Of a stretch of DNA of 41,033 nt, positions 28,266-35,970 are shown one piece after another. Source of the stretch: Clostridiales bacterium (GTDB taxonomy: Bacteria > Bacillota > Clostridia > Lachnospirales > Lachnospiraceae); contig JAAYPT010000065.1 in NCBI GenBank assembly GCA_012519695.1, positions 1 to 41,033 on the forward strand, written 5' to 3'. The notes under the pieces were generated by a model, which did not search any database, was not told the origin of the DNA, and saw only the letters and a list, made by a program, of their open reading frames with translations. Both the position numbers and the translations under genes were made by a program. Within the stretch, counting starts at the first letter, position 1. Each line of letters opens with the position of its first letter.

Positions 28266-28520
28266 CTTTTTTCCTCCTATATTTTTTCAACCTAGTTGTT
28301 CTATAAGGAGCTGCATGATGGACATAACCGCGCTTATACTAAAAATGCAAAAAGAAAAGACAACCGGATATTGCTGCTTTTCTCTACTCGGTGCCTATGC
28401 CCATCGCTTCTACTTCGCCCACAACTATCACAACTGTCCATTCTTTTCACCTCTCTTTTCTTCTCGCAAAATGAGAGACCTATGGTACGTCCATAAGTCT
28501 CTATGTATATTTTTAGTATA
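28266..28520 (-). promoter_or_regulatory. mgtE leader region with extended -10 promoter and stems
   Basis: On the minus strand an extended -10 (TGA-TATACT, 28515-28520) has only a weak -35. The transcript would start just before a 12-bp hairpin (28474-28485 with 28491-28502, 5-nt loop). Next come a short Cys-rich ORF (28334-28441) and a weak A/T stem with a U-rich tail (28353-28359 with 28377-28383) overlapping the end of that ORF. The layout resembles transcription attenuation governed by leader translation. The M-box (ykoK) consensus is not recognisable. Confidence 0.5.
28334..28441 (-). CDS. Short upstream ORF in the mgtE leader
   Basis: Thirty-five codons from ATG 28441 with GAGAGGTG 6-7 nt upstream. 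The peptide begins MDSCDSCGRSRS, has His15 and His17, several Arg, and a hydrophobic end (LSFLFAFLV). Cys4, Cys7, His15 and His17 could bind a metal ion. Its stop lies 68 nt before the mgtE start. It is likely a regulatory leader peptide; coding status needs confirmation, as the evidence is the ribosome site and position only. Confidence 0.4.
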   Translation of the reverse strand: MDSCDSCGRSRSDGHRHRVEKSSNIRLSFLFAFLV

Positions 28521-28666
28521 TCACACTTTATTTTAAATAGAAACCGGAAATTTTGTGTTTTTTATATGAATTTATCTTGTGCACTTTACTTCTATCTAAT
28601 ACTTATTTTTTCATAGTTACCACGGTGTGTCACAAATATCTGTACATCACGGCATTCTCAGCCCTA

Positions 28667-28729
28667 CGAGGTGTGCTTTCCTTAGTGGAGCGTTTTTTAT
28701 GCAATAGGACGCAATTTCCTATTGCATAA
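28667..28729. repeat. Dispersed palindromic element, copy 1
   Basis: A block with CGAG-GTGTGCTTTCCTTAG, GGAGCGTTTTTTATG, then an inverted repeat of 13-bp arms (28697-28709 with 28717-28729) around a 7-nt loop. It matches copy 2 at 35824-35885 with paired base changes in the stem. The region 28530-28666 upstream of it shows no gene that I can support. Confidence 0.75.
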
Positions 28730-28766
28730 AAACAGCCGTCTGTTGCATATCTGCGACAAACGGCTG
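28728..28766 (-). terminator. Terminator of the butyryl-CoA operon after etfA
   Basis: On the minus strand CAGCCGT (28760-28766) pairs with ACGGCTG (28733-28739), with an interrupted inner stem, followed by TTTTTATG. It lies about 70 nt past the etfA stop. Confidence 0.8.
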
Positions 28767-28834
28767 CCCTTTTCACTTACTTATTGATTTTTACTGCTTC
28801 GTGTTTTTCACTCACAGTCATCTGCTATTGCTTA

Positions 28835-29869
28835 TTATTCTGCCATTTCAGCCTTTAAAGCCTTTGTTAAAGCAGGAACGATCTTGTTCAAATCTCCAAC
28901 TAAGCCATAATCTGCTACATCAAAGATTGGTGCAGATTCGTCTTTGTTGATTGCAATGATAAGATCAGAATCTTCCATACCGGAAACGTGCTGGATTGCT
29001 CCAGAAATACCGATTGCGAAGTAAATCTGAGGACGAACTGTTTTACCAGTCTGTCCAACCTGAAGATCTACTGGTAACCAGCCATTTTCAACAGCTGCAC
29101 GAGAACAACTTACTGTTCCGCCTAATACATCTGCAAGTTCCTCTAACATCTTGAAGTTTTCTTTAGATCCAACTCCACGACCACCGGATACTAATACTTT
29201 TGCATCCATGATGTTTGCAGTATTCTTTACAGCCTTTACAACATTTAAGATTTCAACATATCTGTTGTTTGGTGTAAATCCTGGATTGTATTCGATTACT
29301 TCTGCTTTTGCACCTTTTACTGGAGCAATCTTCTGCATAACGCCTGGACGAACAGTTGCCATCTGAGGACGATTGTCTGGGCAAGCGATTGTAGCGATAG
29401 TATTTCCACCGAATGCAGGACGAGTCATCAGTAACTGATTTGGTTTCTGATTTGGACCTGGATTGATTGGGAAGTTACCAATTTCAAGTACTGTACAGTC
29501 AGCTGTAAGACCTGTTGCTACTCTTGCAGAAACAGTAGGACCAAGGTCACGACCAATTGCAGTTGCACCAACTAACATGATTTCTGGTTTATATTCATTG
29601 ATAACAGATGCAAGTGCATGTGCGTATGGCTCTGTTCTGTAATCTTTTAATTCTGGGTCATCAACAACGATAACCTTATCTGCTCCGTACTCAGCTAATT
29701 CATCAACAAGACCTTTTACTCCAGATCCGATTAATACTGCTGTTACGTCTGTATTTAAATCTTTTGCTAAGTCTTTACCTTTTCCAAGCAATTCAAATGC
29801 AACGCCATCTAAAACGTTGTCTACCTGCTGTGCAAAGACAAATACTCCTTTATATGCTTCTAAACCCAT
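28835..29869 (-). CDS. etfA: Electron transfer flavoprotein alpha subunit
   Basis: The start is set at ATG 29869 (MGLEAYKGVFVF), four codons inside a possible GTG at 29881; GGTGA is well placed before it and the ATG matches the family. The roughly 344-residue product has the FAD-binding C-terminal domain: SGGRGVGSKENF, CSRAAVENGWLP, QVGQTGKTVRP, IGISGAIQHVSGM and the ESAPIF loop. With EtfB it forms the heterodimer that works with butyryl-CoA dehydrogenase in electron-bifurcating reduction of crotonyl-CoA and ferredoxin in clostridia. Confidence 0.96.
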   Translation of the reverse strand: MGLEAYKGVFVFAQQVDNVLDGVAFELLGKGKDLAKDLNTDVTAVLIGSGVKGLVDELAEYGADKVIVVDDPELKDYRTEPYAHALASVINEYKPEIMLVGATAIGRDLGPTVSARVATGLTADCTVLEIGNFPINPGPNQKPNQLLMTRPAFGGNTIATIACPDNRPQMATVRPGVMQKIAPVKGAKAEVIEYNPGFTPNNRYVEILNVVKAVKNTANIMDAKVLVSGGRGVGSKENFKMLEELADVLGGTVSCSRAAVENGWLPVDLQVGQTGKTVRPQIYFAIGISGAIQHVSGMEDSDLIIAINKDESAPIFDVADYGLVGDLNKIVPALTKALKAEMAE

Positions 29870-29894
29870 CTTGTTCACCACTCTTCCTTATATA

Positions 29895-30680
29895 CTAGAT
29901 AATATGTTTCTCTTTGAATTTTCCAACTAAAGCGTTAACTAATTCTTCTGGAGAATCACCTGCTAACATCTCTCCAGCTCCCTTTGGAACTTTATCAGAT
30001 GCTTTTGCAATCTTTGTTGGAGATCCTTTCAGACCAAGGTTTGCATCATCAACATCCTTTAAATCTGCTCTTCCCCATACGGTTACTTCTTTATCATATG
30101 CATCGAAGATTCCGCCTGGAGTCATGTAACGTGGCTCATTTAATTCAGATAATGCTGTAATTAAGCAAGGCATTTTTGCCTTTAACTCATGATATCTGTC
30201 TTCGTACTGACGCTGTACAATAACAGAATCTCCTTCTACTTTAATATCCTGTGCATAAGAAATTACTGGAAGTCCAAGATGTTCTGCAATCTGAGGTCCT
30301 ACCTGAGCAGTATCTCCATCGATTGCCTGACGTCCTGTGATAACTAAATCATATTCAAGATTTCTGATTGCTCCAGCGATTGTAGTAGATGTAGCCCATG
30401 TATCTGCTCCACCTAATACTCTATCTGTTACAAGAATTCCTTTATCTGCACCCATTGCTAATGCTTCACGAAGAACTTCATCAGCCTTTGGAAGACCCAT
30501 AGTAAGTACAGTTACTTCTGCACCGTACTGGTCTTTTAATCTAAGTGCTGCTTCCAAACCAGCTTTATCATCTGGGTTCATAATAGTAAGCATTGCAGCT
30601 CTATTCAAAGTACCGTCTGGATTAAATTTAACTCCGCCTTTTGTATCTGGTACCTGTTTTACACATACAACTATTTTCAC
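29895..30680 (-). CDS. etfB: Electron transfer flavoprotein beta subunit
   Basis: A 261-residue ETF beta starting at GTG 30680 with AAGGAG 9 nt upstream. Family motifs MKIVVCVKQVPDT, MNPDDKAGLEAAL and GRQAIDGDTAQVGPQIAEHLG are clear. It binds nucleotide (the bifurcating FAD in clostridial Bcd-Etf) and pairs with EtfA, whose gene follows after 25 bp. A 168-bp repeat-like spacer separates it from bcd. Confidence 0.96.
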   Translation of the reverse strand: MKIVVCVKQVPDTKGGVKFNPDGTLNRAAMLTIMNPDDKAGLEAALRLKDQYGAEVTVLTMGLPKADEVLREALAMGADKGILVTDRVLGGADTWATSTTIAGAIRNLEYDLVITGRQAIDGDTAQVGPQIAEHLGLPVISYAQDIKVEGDSVIVQRQYEDRYHELKAKMPCLITALSELNEPRYMTPGGIFDAYDKEVTVWGRADLKDVDDANLGLKGSPTKIAKASDKVPKGAGEMLAGDSPEELVNALVGKFKEKHII

Positions 30681-30719
30681 GGTATTTCACTCCTTATATT
30701 TTCTTTTTTATCAAACTTT

Positions 30720-30848
30720 TCACGCGGATTTACTCGAGATACCTTGTATCTCTCGTGCGCGTTGCGCTCTCAAATGCCGCACTAAAATGCTCACTCATGC
30801 AAGCATGGCTCCCATTTTATTACGTCATTCTCAATCCGCTTATCGCGA
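30720..30848. repeat. GC-rich intergenic element between bcd and etfB
   Basis: This spacer contains a hairpin with perfect GAGATAC/GTATCTC arms around 3 nt (30737-30753) and a CATGC-AA-GCATG palindrome, in sequence much richer in CG than the surrounding genes. Short frames exist on both strands without ribosome sites. It looks like a dispersed element inserted inside the operon. No second copy is seen in this window. Confidence 0.5.
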
Positions 30849-32003
30849 CTATTTTAATAATGCACCAGAGATAACCATACGCTGAACTTCAGAAGTTCCT
30901 TCGTAGATTTCAGTAATCTTAGCATCACGCATCATACGTTCTACATCATATTCTCTGATATATCCGTATCCACCGAATAACTGAACAACCTCTGTTGTTA
31001 CTGCCATTGCAGTTTCTGCTGCAAATAATTTAGCTTTTGCAGCTTCTACAGAATATACTTTCTGAGTAGCTTTTGCCATAGCAGCTTTGTATACTAATAA
31101 CTGTGCAGCTTCAATTCTTGCAGCCATATCAGCTAATTTAAACTGTGTATTCTGCTGCTGAGCGATAGAACGTCCAAACTGTTTTCTTTCTTTTGTATAT
31201 TCGATTGCTCTTTCTAATGCACCTTCTGCGATACCAAGTGCCTGAGATGCAATACCGATACGTCCACCATCCAAAGTATGCATAGCGATTGGGAATCCTT
31301 TTCCTTCAGGTCCTAATAATGCATCTTTTGGAATTCTGCAATCTTCGAAAATTAATTCGTATGTAGAAGAACCACGGATACCCATCTTCTTTTCTTTTGT
31401 TCCGAAGGAGAATCCTGGAGCTCCCTTTTCTACGATAAATGCAGAGAAGTTCTTTTTCTTTCTTCCTCTCTTATCTTCTGTAACACTTGTAATTGCGATT
31501 ACGATATAAACGTCTGCAACTTTACCATTTGTGATAAAGCACTTAGATCCGTTTAATACCCATTCATCACCATCTAATACAGCCTTAGTCTGGCAACCCT
31601 GAGCATCTGTACCAGCACCTGGCTCTGTTAAACCGAATGCACCAAGTTTTTCACCTTTTGCAAGAGGTACTACATATTTCTGTTTCTGCTCTTCTGTACC
31701 ATAAGTCATAATTGGGTCGATGCAAAGAGATGTATGTGCAGATACGATAACACCTGTTGTAGCACACACTTTAGATAACTCTTCTACACACATAGCGTAT
31801 GTTAAAGGATCACATCCCTGTCCGCCATATTCCTTTGGCACCGGAATTCCCATAAAGCCGTATTTTGCCATTTTATCAACGGTTCCCTGTGGGAAAACTT
31901 CTGTTTCATCAACTTCCTGTGCGAGAGGCTTTACTTCTGTTTCAGCGAAGTCTCTGAACAGAGTTCTCGCCATTTCATGTTTTTTATCTAAAGAAAAATC
32001 CAT
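30849..32003 (-). CDS. bcd: Butyryl-CoA dehydrogenase (acyl-CoA dehydrogenase family)
   Basis: A 384-residue short-chain acyl-CoA dehydrogenase. Visible are GAFGLTEPGAGTDAQG (FAD/substrate region), FITNG, the C-terminal QLFGGYGYI and RDAKITEIYEGTSEVQR, where Glu of 'YEGTSE' is the usual catalytic base. In this operon it should reduce crotonyl-CoA to butyryl-CoA with EtfAB. AAAGGAG precedes ATG 32003. Specificity for C4 is inferred from context. Confidence 0.95.
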   Translation of the reverse strand: MDFSLDKKHEMARTLFRDFAETEVKPLAQEVDETEVFPQGTVDKMAKYGFMGIPVPKEYGGQGCDPLTYAMCVEELSKVCATTGVIVSAHTSLCIDPIMTYGTEEQKQKYVVPLAKGEKLGAFGLTEPGAGTDAQGCQTKAVLDGDEWVLNGSKCFITNGKVADVYIVIAITSVTEDKRGRKKKNFSAFIVEKGAPGFSFGTKEKKMGIRGSSTYELIFEDCRIPKDALLGPEGKGFPIAMHTLDGGRIGIASQALGIAEGALERAIEYTKERKQFGRSIAQQQNTQFKLADMAARIEAAQLLVYKAAMAKATQKVYSVEAAKAKLFAAETAMAVTTEVVQLFGGYGYIREYDVERMMRDAKITEIYEGTSEVQRMVISGALLK

Positions 32004-32055
32004 GATTTTAACACTCCTTTATTTTAATTTATTATTTTAACCTAAGTTTTGCAGA

Positions 32056-32895
32056 TTACTTAGAGTAATCGTAGAATCCGATTCCAGTCTTCTGTCCTAA
32101 TTTACCTGCACGAACCATTTTCTTAAGAAGTGGATGTGGACGGTATTTTGGATCACCTGTTTCATCATATAATACGTTCATGATTGCAAGACAAATATCA
32201 AGTCCTACTAAATCACCTAATGCTAAAGGTCCCATTGGATGGTTAGCACCTAATTTCATAGCTGTGTCGATACCTTCAACAGAAGCTACTCCGTCAGCGT
32301 AAATACCAACTGCTTCGTTAATCATTGGGATTAAGATTCTGTTTACTACGAATCCTGCTGCTTCGTTTACTTCTACTGGAGTTTTTCCAATTTCTTCAGC
32401 AATCTTAACGATTTTATCTTTCATATCGTCCGGTGTGTTTTCACCTTTGATAACTTCTACTAATTTCATAACTGGAGCCGGGTTGAAGAAATGCATACCG
32501 ATAACTGGTCTGTCAAGTCCTGCACCAATTTCTGTAATAGAAAGAGAAGATGTGTTTGTTGCAAACATACAATCTTTCTTTACGATATCCTGTAATTCTT
32601 TGAATGTCTGTTTTTTAACATCCATTACTTCCAAAGCTGCTTCTACTACTAAATCACAGTCAGTACAGATTTCTTTTGTTCCTGTTGTAATCTTAGCTAA
32701 GATTGCATCTGCTGCTGCCTGATCCATTTTTCCTTTTGCAATTCTCTTTTCGAATCCTTTTGCAATTTTCTTTTTACCATTTGCTGCAAATTCATCATTA
32801 ATATCACACAAGAATACTTCATATCCTTCTGTCTGTGCGAATGCCTGTGCAATTCCGGAACCCATGGTTCCTGCTCCAATAATACCAACTTTCAT
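32056..32895 (-). CDS. hbd: 3-hydroxybutyryl-CoA dehydrogenase
   Basis: A 279-residue enzyme of the usual length with the NAD(P) site [24 protein letters not shown], the catalytic His in [16 protein letters not shown], and [15 protein letters not shown]. It reduces acetoacetyl-CoA to 3-hydroxybutyryl-CoA after thiolase. GGAGG precedes ATG 32895. It lies 82 bp after thl and 52 bp before bcd, and the crotonase gene often found here is absent. Confidence 0.96.
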   Translation of the reverse strand: MKVGIIGAGTMGSGIAQAFAQTEGYEVFLCDINDEFAANGKKKIAKGFEKRIAKGKMDQAAADAILAKITTGTKEICTDCDLVVEAALEVMDVKKQTFKELQDIVKKDCMFATNTSSLSITEIGAGLDRPVIGMHFFNPAPVMKLVEVIKGENTPDDMKDKIVKIAEEIGKTPVEVNEAAGFVVNRILIPMINEAVGIYADGVASVEGIDTAMKLGANHPMGPLALGDLVGLDICLAIMNVLYDETGDPKYRPHPLLKKMVRAGKLGQKTGIGFYDYSK

Positions 32896-32929
32896 CTTGT
32901 TGATTCCTCCTTATTGTTTTATAACTTGA

Positions 32930-32953
32930 GCAGGTGTCCAAAAGGGCACCTGC
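32930..32953 (-). other. Strong hairpin in the thl-hbd gap
   Basis: A 10-bp stem (GCAGGTG plus CC/GG) with a 4-nt loop. No U tract follows on the minus strand, so it is not a normal terminator. It more likely stabilises or marks processing of the polycistronic mRNA. Confidence 0.55.
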
Positions 32954-32977
32954 GTTATTACTTTCTTTAATTTTGAA

Positions 32978-34162
32978 TTAGTCTCTTTCTACGATTGTAG
33001 AGCAGCCCATTCCACCACCGATACACAGTGTTGCAAGACCTTTCTTAGCGTCTCTCTTCTGCATCTCGTGTAATAATGTAACAAGGATACGACATCCGGA
33101 AGCTCCTACTGGATGTCCTAATGCGATTGCTCCACCGTTTACGTTTACTTTAGACATATCGAATTTCAAATCTCTTGCAACTGCGATAGACTGAGCAGCG
33201 AATGCTTCGTTTGCTTCGATTAAGTCCATATCGTCGATAGAAAGACCTGTTCTTTCTAATACTTTCTTTGTAGATGCAACTGGTCCAACACCCATGATTT
33301 CTGGCTCAACTCCGCCAAGTGCTCCAGCTACCCATGTAGCCATTGGTGTAACACCAAGTTCTTTTGCTTTTTCTTCGCTCATAACAACGATTGCTGCTGC
33401 ACCGTCATTGATACCGGAAGCGTTACCAGCTGTAACTAATCCGCCTTCTTTTCCAGAACAGCATCTTAATTTGCTTAAGGATTCTGCTGTTGTACCAGCA
33501 CGAGGTCCTTCGTCTTTTGCGAACATAACAGTTTCTTTCTTAACTTTTACAGGAACTGGTACGATTTCGTCATCGAATTTTCCTTCTGCAATAGCTTTTT
33601 CACATTTCTGCTGGCTGTTTGCAGAGAACTCATCTAATTCTTCTCTTGTAATTCCGTATTTATCACATACGTTTTCTGCTGTAATCATCATGTGGTAGTG
33701 ATTAAATGCGTCTGTTAATGCATCGTTTACCATGGTATCGATGATTGTTGCATTATTCATACGATATCCGAAACGGGCTTTTGTCATAGCATATGGAGCC
33801 ATAGACATATTTTCCATACCACCTGCAACCACGATATCTGCCTGTCCTGCCATAATCATGTTTGCTGCCTCATTTACACATTTCAAACCGGAACCACATA
33901 CTACGTTCAATGTAAATGCTGGTACTTCGATTGGTAATCCAGCCTTGATAGAAGCCTGACGTGCAACGTTCTGTCCCTGTGCTGCCTGGATAACACATCC
34001 CATCATTACTTCATCAACCTGTTCTGGCTTAACACCAGCTCTGTTTAATGCTTCTTTAATTACAATTGCACCTAAATCAACTGCTGGAGTATTGCTTAAT
34101 GCTCCGCCCATTTTACCGATTGCGGTACGACATGCGCCTGCTAAAACTACTTTCTTTGCCAT
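32978..34162 (-). CDS. thlA: Acetyl-CoA C-acetyltransferase (thiolase)
   Basis: Start at ATG 34162 ([17 protein letters not shown]) with AAGGAG 9 nt upstream; a longer frame from a TTG at 34216 runs through the promoter region and is rejected. The 394-residue product has the nucleophilic Cys in [22 protein letters not shown] and the second Cys in CIGGGMG. It condenses two acetyl-CoA into acetoacetyl-CoA, the first step of the butyryl-CoA pathway encoded downstream. Confidence 0.97.
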   Translation of the reverse strand: MAKKVVLAGACRTAIGKMGGALSNTPAVDLGAIVIKEALNRAGVKPEQVDEVMMGCVIQAAQGQNVARQASIKAGLPIEVPAFTLNVVCGSGLKCVNEAANMIMAGQADIVVAGGMENMSMAPYAMTKARFGYRMNNATIIDTMVNDALTDAFNHYHMMITAENVCDKYGITREELDEFSANSQQKCEKAIAEGKFDDEIVPVPVKVKKETVMFAKDEGPRAGTTAESLSKLRCCSGKEGGLVTAGNASGINDGAAAIVVMSEEKAKELGVTPMATWVAGALGGVEPEIMGVGPVASTKKVLERTGLSIDDMDLIEANEAFAAQSIAVARDLKFDMSKVNVNGGAIALGHPVGASGCRILVTLLHEMQKRDAKKGLATLCIGGGMGCSTIVERD

Positions 34163-34217
34163 TTCTTCGTCTCCTTTTTCTAAATAATATGTATCTAACT
34201 CTTCCGCTGAAGCCAAT

Positions 34218-34267
34218 GTGTGATTCCTCTCACAATGTATGTTATTTTTTTAACAATCTTTTGTTAA
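34218..34267 (-). promoter_or_regulatory. thl promoter overlapped by two Rex-like operators
   Basis: On the minus strand TTAACA (34262-34267) and TAACAT (34239-34244) are 17 bp apart. The 18-bp site at 34239-34256 (TTGTTAA-N4-ATAACAT) matches the Rex consensus TTGTTAA-N4-TTAACAA at 12 of 14 positions and covers the -10. A second site at 34218-34235 (TTGTGAG-N4-ATCACAC) matches the TTGTGAA-type consensus at 11 of 14 and covers the start point. The two begin 21 bp apart. Rex is the NADH/NAD+ sensor that represses clostridial butyrate genes; binding here is inference. Confidence 0.6.
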
Positions 34268-34309
34268 AAAAAAGGAAACAGGCATCGTCTTCATTCCTGG
34301 GATAACTTT

Positions 34310-34338
34310 ATCCTAGCACAACTAGTTACAAATTGCAA
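34310..34338 (-). promoter_or_regulatory. Alternative upstream promoter of thl
   Basis: On the minus strand TTGCAA (34333-34338) and TAGGAT (34310-34315) are 17 bp apart, both 4 of 6. The transcript would cross the Rex-like sites. Together with the nearer promoter and the hydrolase terminator it accounts for the gap 34163-34503. Confidence 0.4.
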
Positions 34339-34441
34339 GGAAAATCTTACTCTTTTGCCCCTTTCCTACACCCCTGCTTTTCCCTTCCTTTTTTGTGAGA
34401 CTTTGTTATATTTTTATCATTCTCCCTGGGGTTTTCCGTAG

Positions 34442-34486
34442 AAAAAAGGTCGATTTTTGTCTATTATGCACAACAACCGACCTTTT
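34442..34486 (-). terminator. Terminator after the cell-wall hydrolase gene
   Basis: On the minus strand AAAAGGTCG (34478-34486) pairs with CGACCTTTT and runs into a T tract (34442-34447), 18 nt past the stop codon; the loop is long (about 25 nt). Confidence 0.82.
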
Positions 34487-34503
34487 CAACCTTTTATATT
34501 GTA

Positions 34504-35670
34504 TTAATAAAAAACATGATTTCCGATAACAATCCCCGGTATGTCTCCTGTATTTCTTCGGAAATAAAGACAATCCACTGTAATTCTTCCCCCCAGCACT
34601 TCTGCTGCCGCCTGCACACAGGATTCATCTGCTCCTTCTGCTAAAACCGTTGCAAAACGTCCACTGGCAACGGGTGAAAATTGACCACTCTGATAAATTA
34701 CTCCTGCAATACTGTTTGGAAAATGAGAACTTCTCAAGCGGTTAATCACCACACTTCCCACAGCTAACTTTCCCTCATAGCTTTCTCCCCCTGCTTCACA
34801 TTGAATCAAAGCTGCCAACAGAGCCTGTTCTGAAGTATCTGCCTCTACCGGTGTAGTATCCGGTGTATTTTCCTTCATTTCTTCTTCCTGGCGTTGAATT
34901 TCAGCTAACCTTGCTGCATCTTCCGCCGCCTTTTGCGCCTCTAATTGTTCTTCGTATGCTTTCTGTCTTTCAATTTCTGCTTCATAGTTTGCTGCATCTG
35001 TTTTCGCTACCTCTAACTGTTGTTTTGCTGCTACCAATTGTTGTGAGGTACTGTCTACCAACGCTGCTAATTGTTGTTTCTTTTCTGTTTCCTGCTGTTG
35101 TAATGCACTAAGCTGTGCTTCTTGCGTTTCTAACTGTTGTTCTTTGGTGGCAATCTCTTCCTTCGTTGCCTGATAAACATCCAGCATTTTTCGATCATAA
35201 TCATGGATACTTATAATGTATTCTCCTCTGTTCAGAAAATCTACAATACTCTCCGACTCCATGAGTATTTCCATCATACTTTCTGTATCCATTTCATACA
35301 TAAACTGAATACGCTTTTTCATTGCCTGATACTGCTGTTGTTCTTGCTCCTGCGCCGCTGCCAAATCAACTTTGGTTTGTTCTAATTCTGTTTGTGTATT
35401 TGCTAACTGTTCTTCTGTTTCGTTTAATGCCTGGGTTGCCTGTGCCAGACTATCATTTAATGTTTTTAAATCTCCGGTTAAACTATCCGCAGAATCCGCA
35501 TAGCTTTCCGCCTGTTTTTGTGCTTCTTTTTGCTTTTCTTCTAAATCATCTATATTTTCTTTGACACCATCTATCTGTTCTTGTGTTGCTTGAATTGTCT
35601 GCCCCCACAATCCACACATTAAAAGTATCACTAAAGCACTTGCCGTAATTTTCTTTATTACTTTACGCAT
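34504..35670 (-). CDS. Secreted coiled-coil cell-wall hydrolase (SleB/CwlJ type)
   Basis: Start at ATG 35670 (MRKVIKKITASAL) with AAGGAG 7 nt upstream; upstream codons lie in the promoter. The 388-residue protein has a Sec signal peptide (about 1-28, ending near QATQEQ), a long Gln/Glu/Ala-rich coiled coil (about 30-250) like the N-terminus of PcsB/CwlO, and a C-terminal Hydrolase_2 domain (about 265-388; ALIQCEAGGESYEGKLAVG with the catalytic Glu, SVVINRLRS). The domain belongs to the lytic transglycosylase/amidase group of spore cortex hydrolases, but the coiled coil suggests recruitment to a cell-division partner such as FtsEX, as in PcsB. Confidence 0.9.
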   Translation of the reverse strand: MRKVIKKITASALVILLMCGLWGQTIQATQEQIDGVKENIDDLEEKQKEAQKQAESYADSADSLTGDLKTLNDSLAQATQALNETEEQLANTQTELEQTKVDLAAAQEQEQQQYQAMKKRIQFMYEMDTESMMEILMESESIVDFLNRGEYIISIHDYDRKMLDVYQATKEEIATKEQQLETQEAQLSALQQQETEKKQQLAALVDSTSQQLVAAKQQLEVAKTDAANYEAEIERQKAYEEQLEAQKAAEDAARLAEIQRQEEEMKENTPDTTPVEADTSEQALLAALIQCEAGGESYEGKLAVGSVVINRLRSSHFPNSIAGVIYQSGQFSPVASGRFATVLAEGADESCVQAAAEVLGGRITVDCLYFRRNTGDIPGIVIGNHVFY

Positions 35671-35695
35671 AATATGCTCCTTTTCGTTTTTCTTT

Positions 35696-35724
35696 ATCAT
35701 ATCTTGCATGTTTCTTTTTTGCAA
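35696..35724 (-). promoter_or_regulatory. Promoter of the cell-wall hydrolase gene
   Basis: On the minus strand TTGCAA (35719-35724) and TATGAT (35696-35701) are 17 bp apart, about 26 bp before the ATG. Confidence 0.65.
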
Positions 35725-35758
35725 GAGTCTTTTCACTTTTACCAACTATTGATAGAAC

Positions 35759-35783
35759 AAAGAGTCCGCTTGTCGGACTCTTT
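35759..35783. terminator. Perfect hairpin between galE and the hydrolase gene
   Basis: A 10-bp perfect stem AAAGAGTCCG/CGGACTCTTT with a 5-nt loop, next to repeat copy 2. Its T-rich 3' arm in both directions suggests a weak terminator. With the repeat and the galE terminator it fills the gap 35671-35970. Confidence 0.5.
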
Positions 35784-35823
35784 CGCGCCCGAGCGGTGTC
35801 GTTTACGACTAATTTCTTCTCCG

Positions 35824-35885
35824 CGAGATGCGCTTCCTTAGCGGAGCGTTTTTTATGTAATAGGACGTAATTTCCTATTACATAA
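35824..35885. repeat. Dispersed palindromic element, copy 2
   Basis: CGAGATGCGCTTCCTTAG, GCGGAGCGTTTTTTATG and an inverted repeat with 13-bp arms (35853-35865 with 35873-35885). Against copy 1 the arms differ at one position on each side (C to T and the paired G to A), which keeps the stem. On the plus strand the short GC hairpin followed by T6 resembles a terminator. Confidence 0.78.
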
Positions 35886-35887
35886 AT

Positions 35888-35941
35888 AAAAGACCCGAAA
35901 AAATATGGGAATATAACTTATCTTCCATATTCTATCAGGTC
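35888..35941 (-). terminator. Terminator after galE
   Basis: On the minus strand GACCTGA pairs with TCGGGTC (35935-35941 with 35892-35898), with an inner AATATGG/CCATATT stem, followed by TTTTATTT, about 30 nt past the galE stop. Confidence 0.75.
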
Positions 35942-35970
35942 CACTATCATACTCTACATGTTTTCTTTTT

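Noticed and set aside
28266-28520. M-box (ykoK) magnesium riboswitch before mgtE
   Set aside because: None of the conserved M-box sequence blocks could be found; a different leader type is more likely.
28255-28536. Plus-strand open frames in the mgtE leader
   Set aside because: No ribosome site or coding bias; they mirror the leader structures of the minus strand.
34163-34216. Longer thiolase start at a TTG at 34216
   Set aside because: It would include the leader and has no ribosome site; ATG 34162 has AAGGAG at proper spacing and matches the family.
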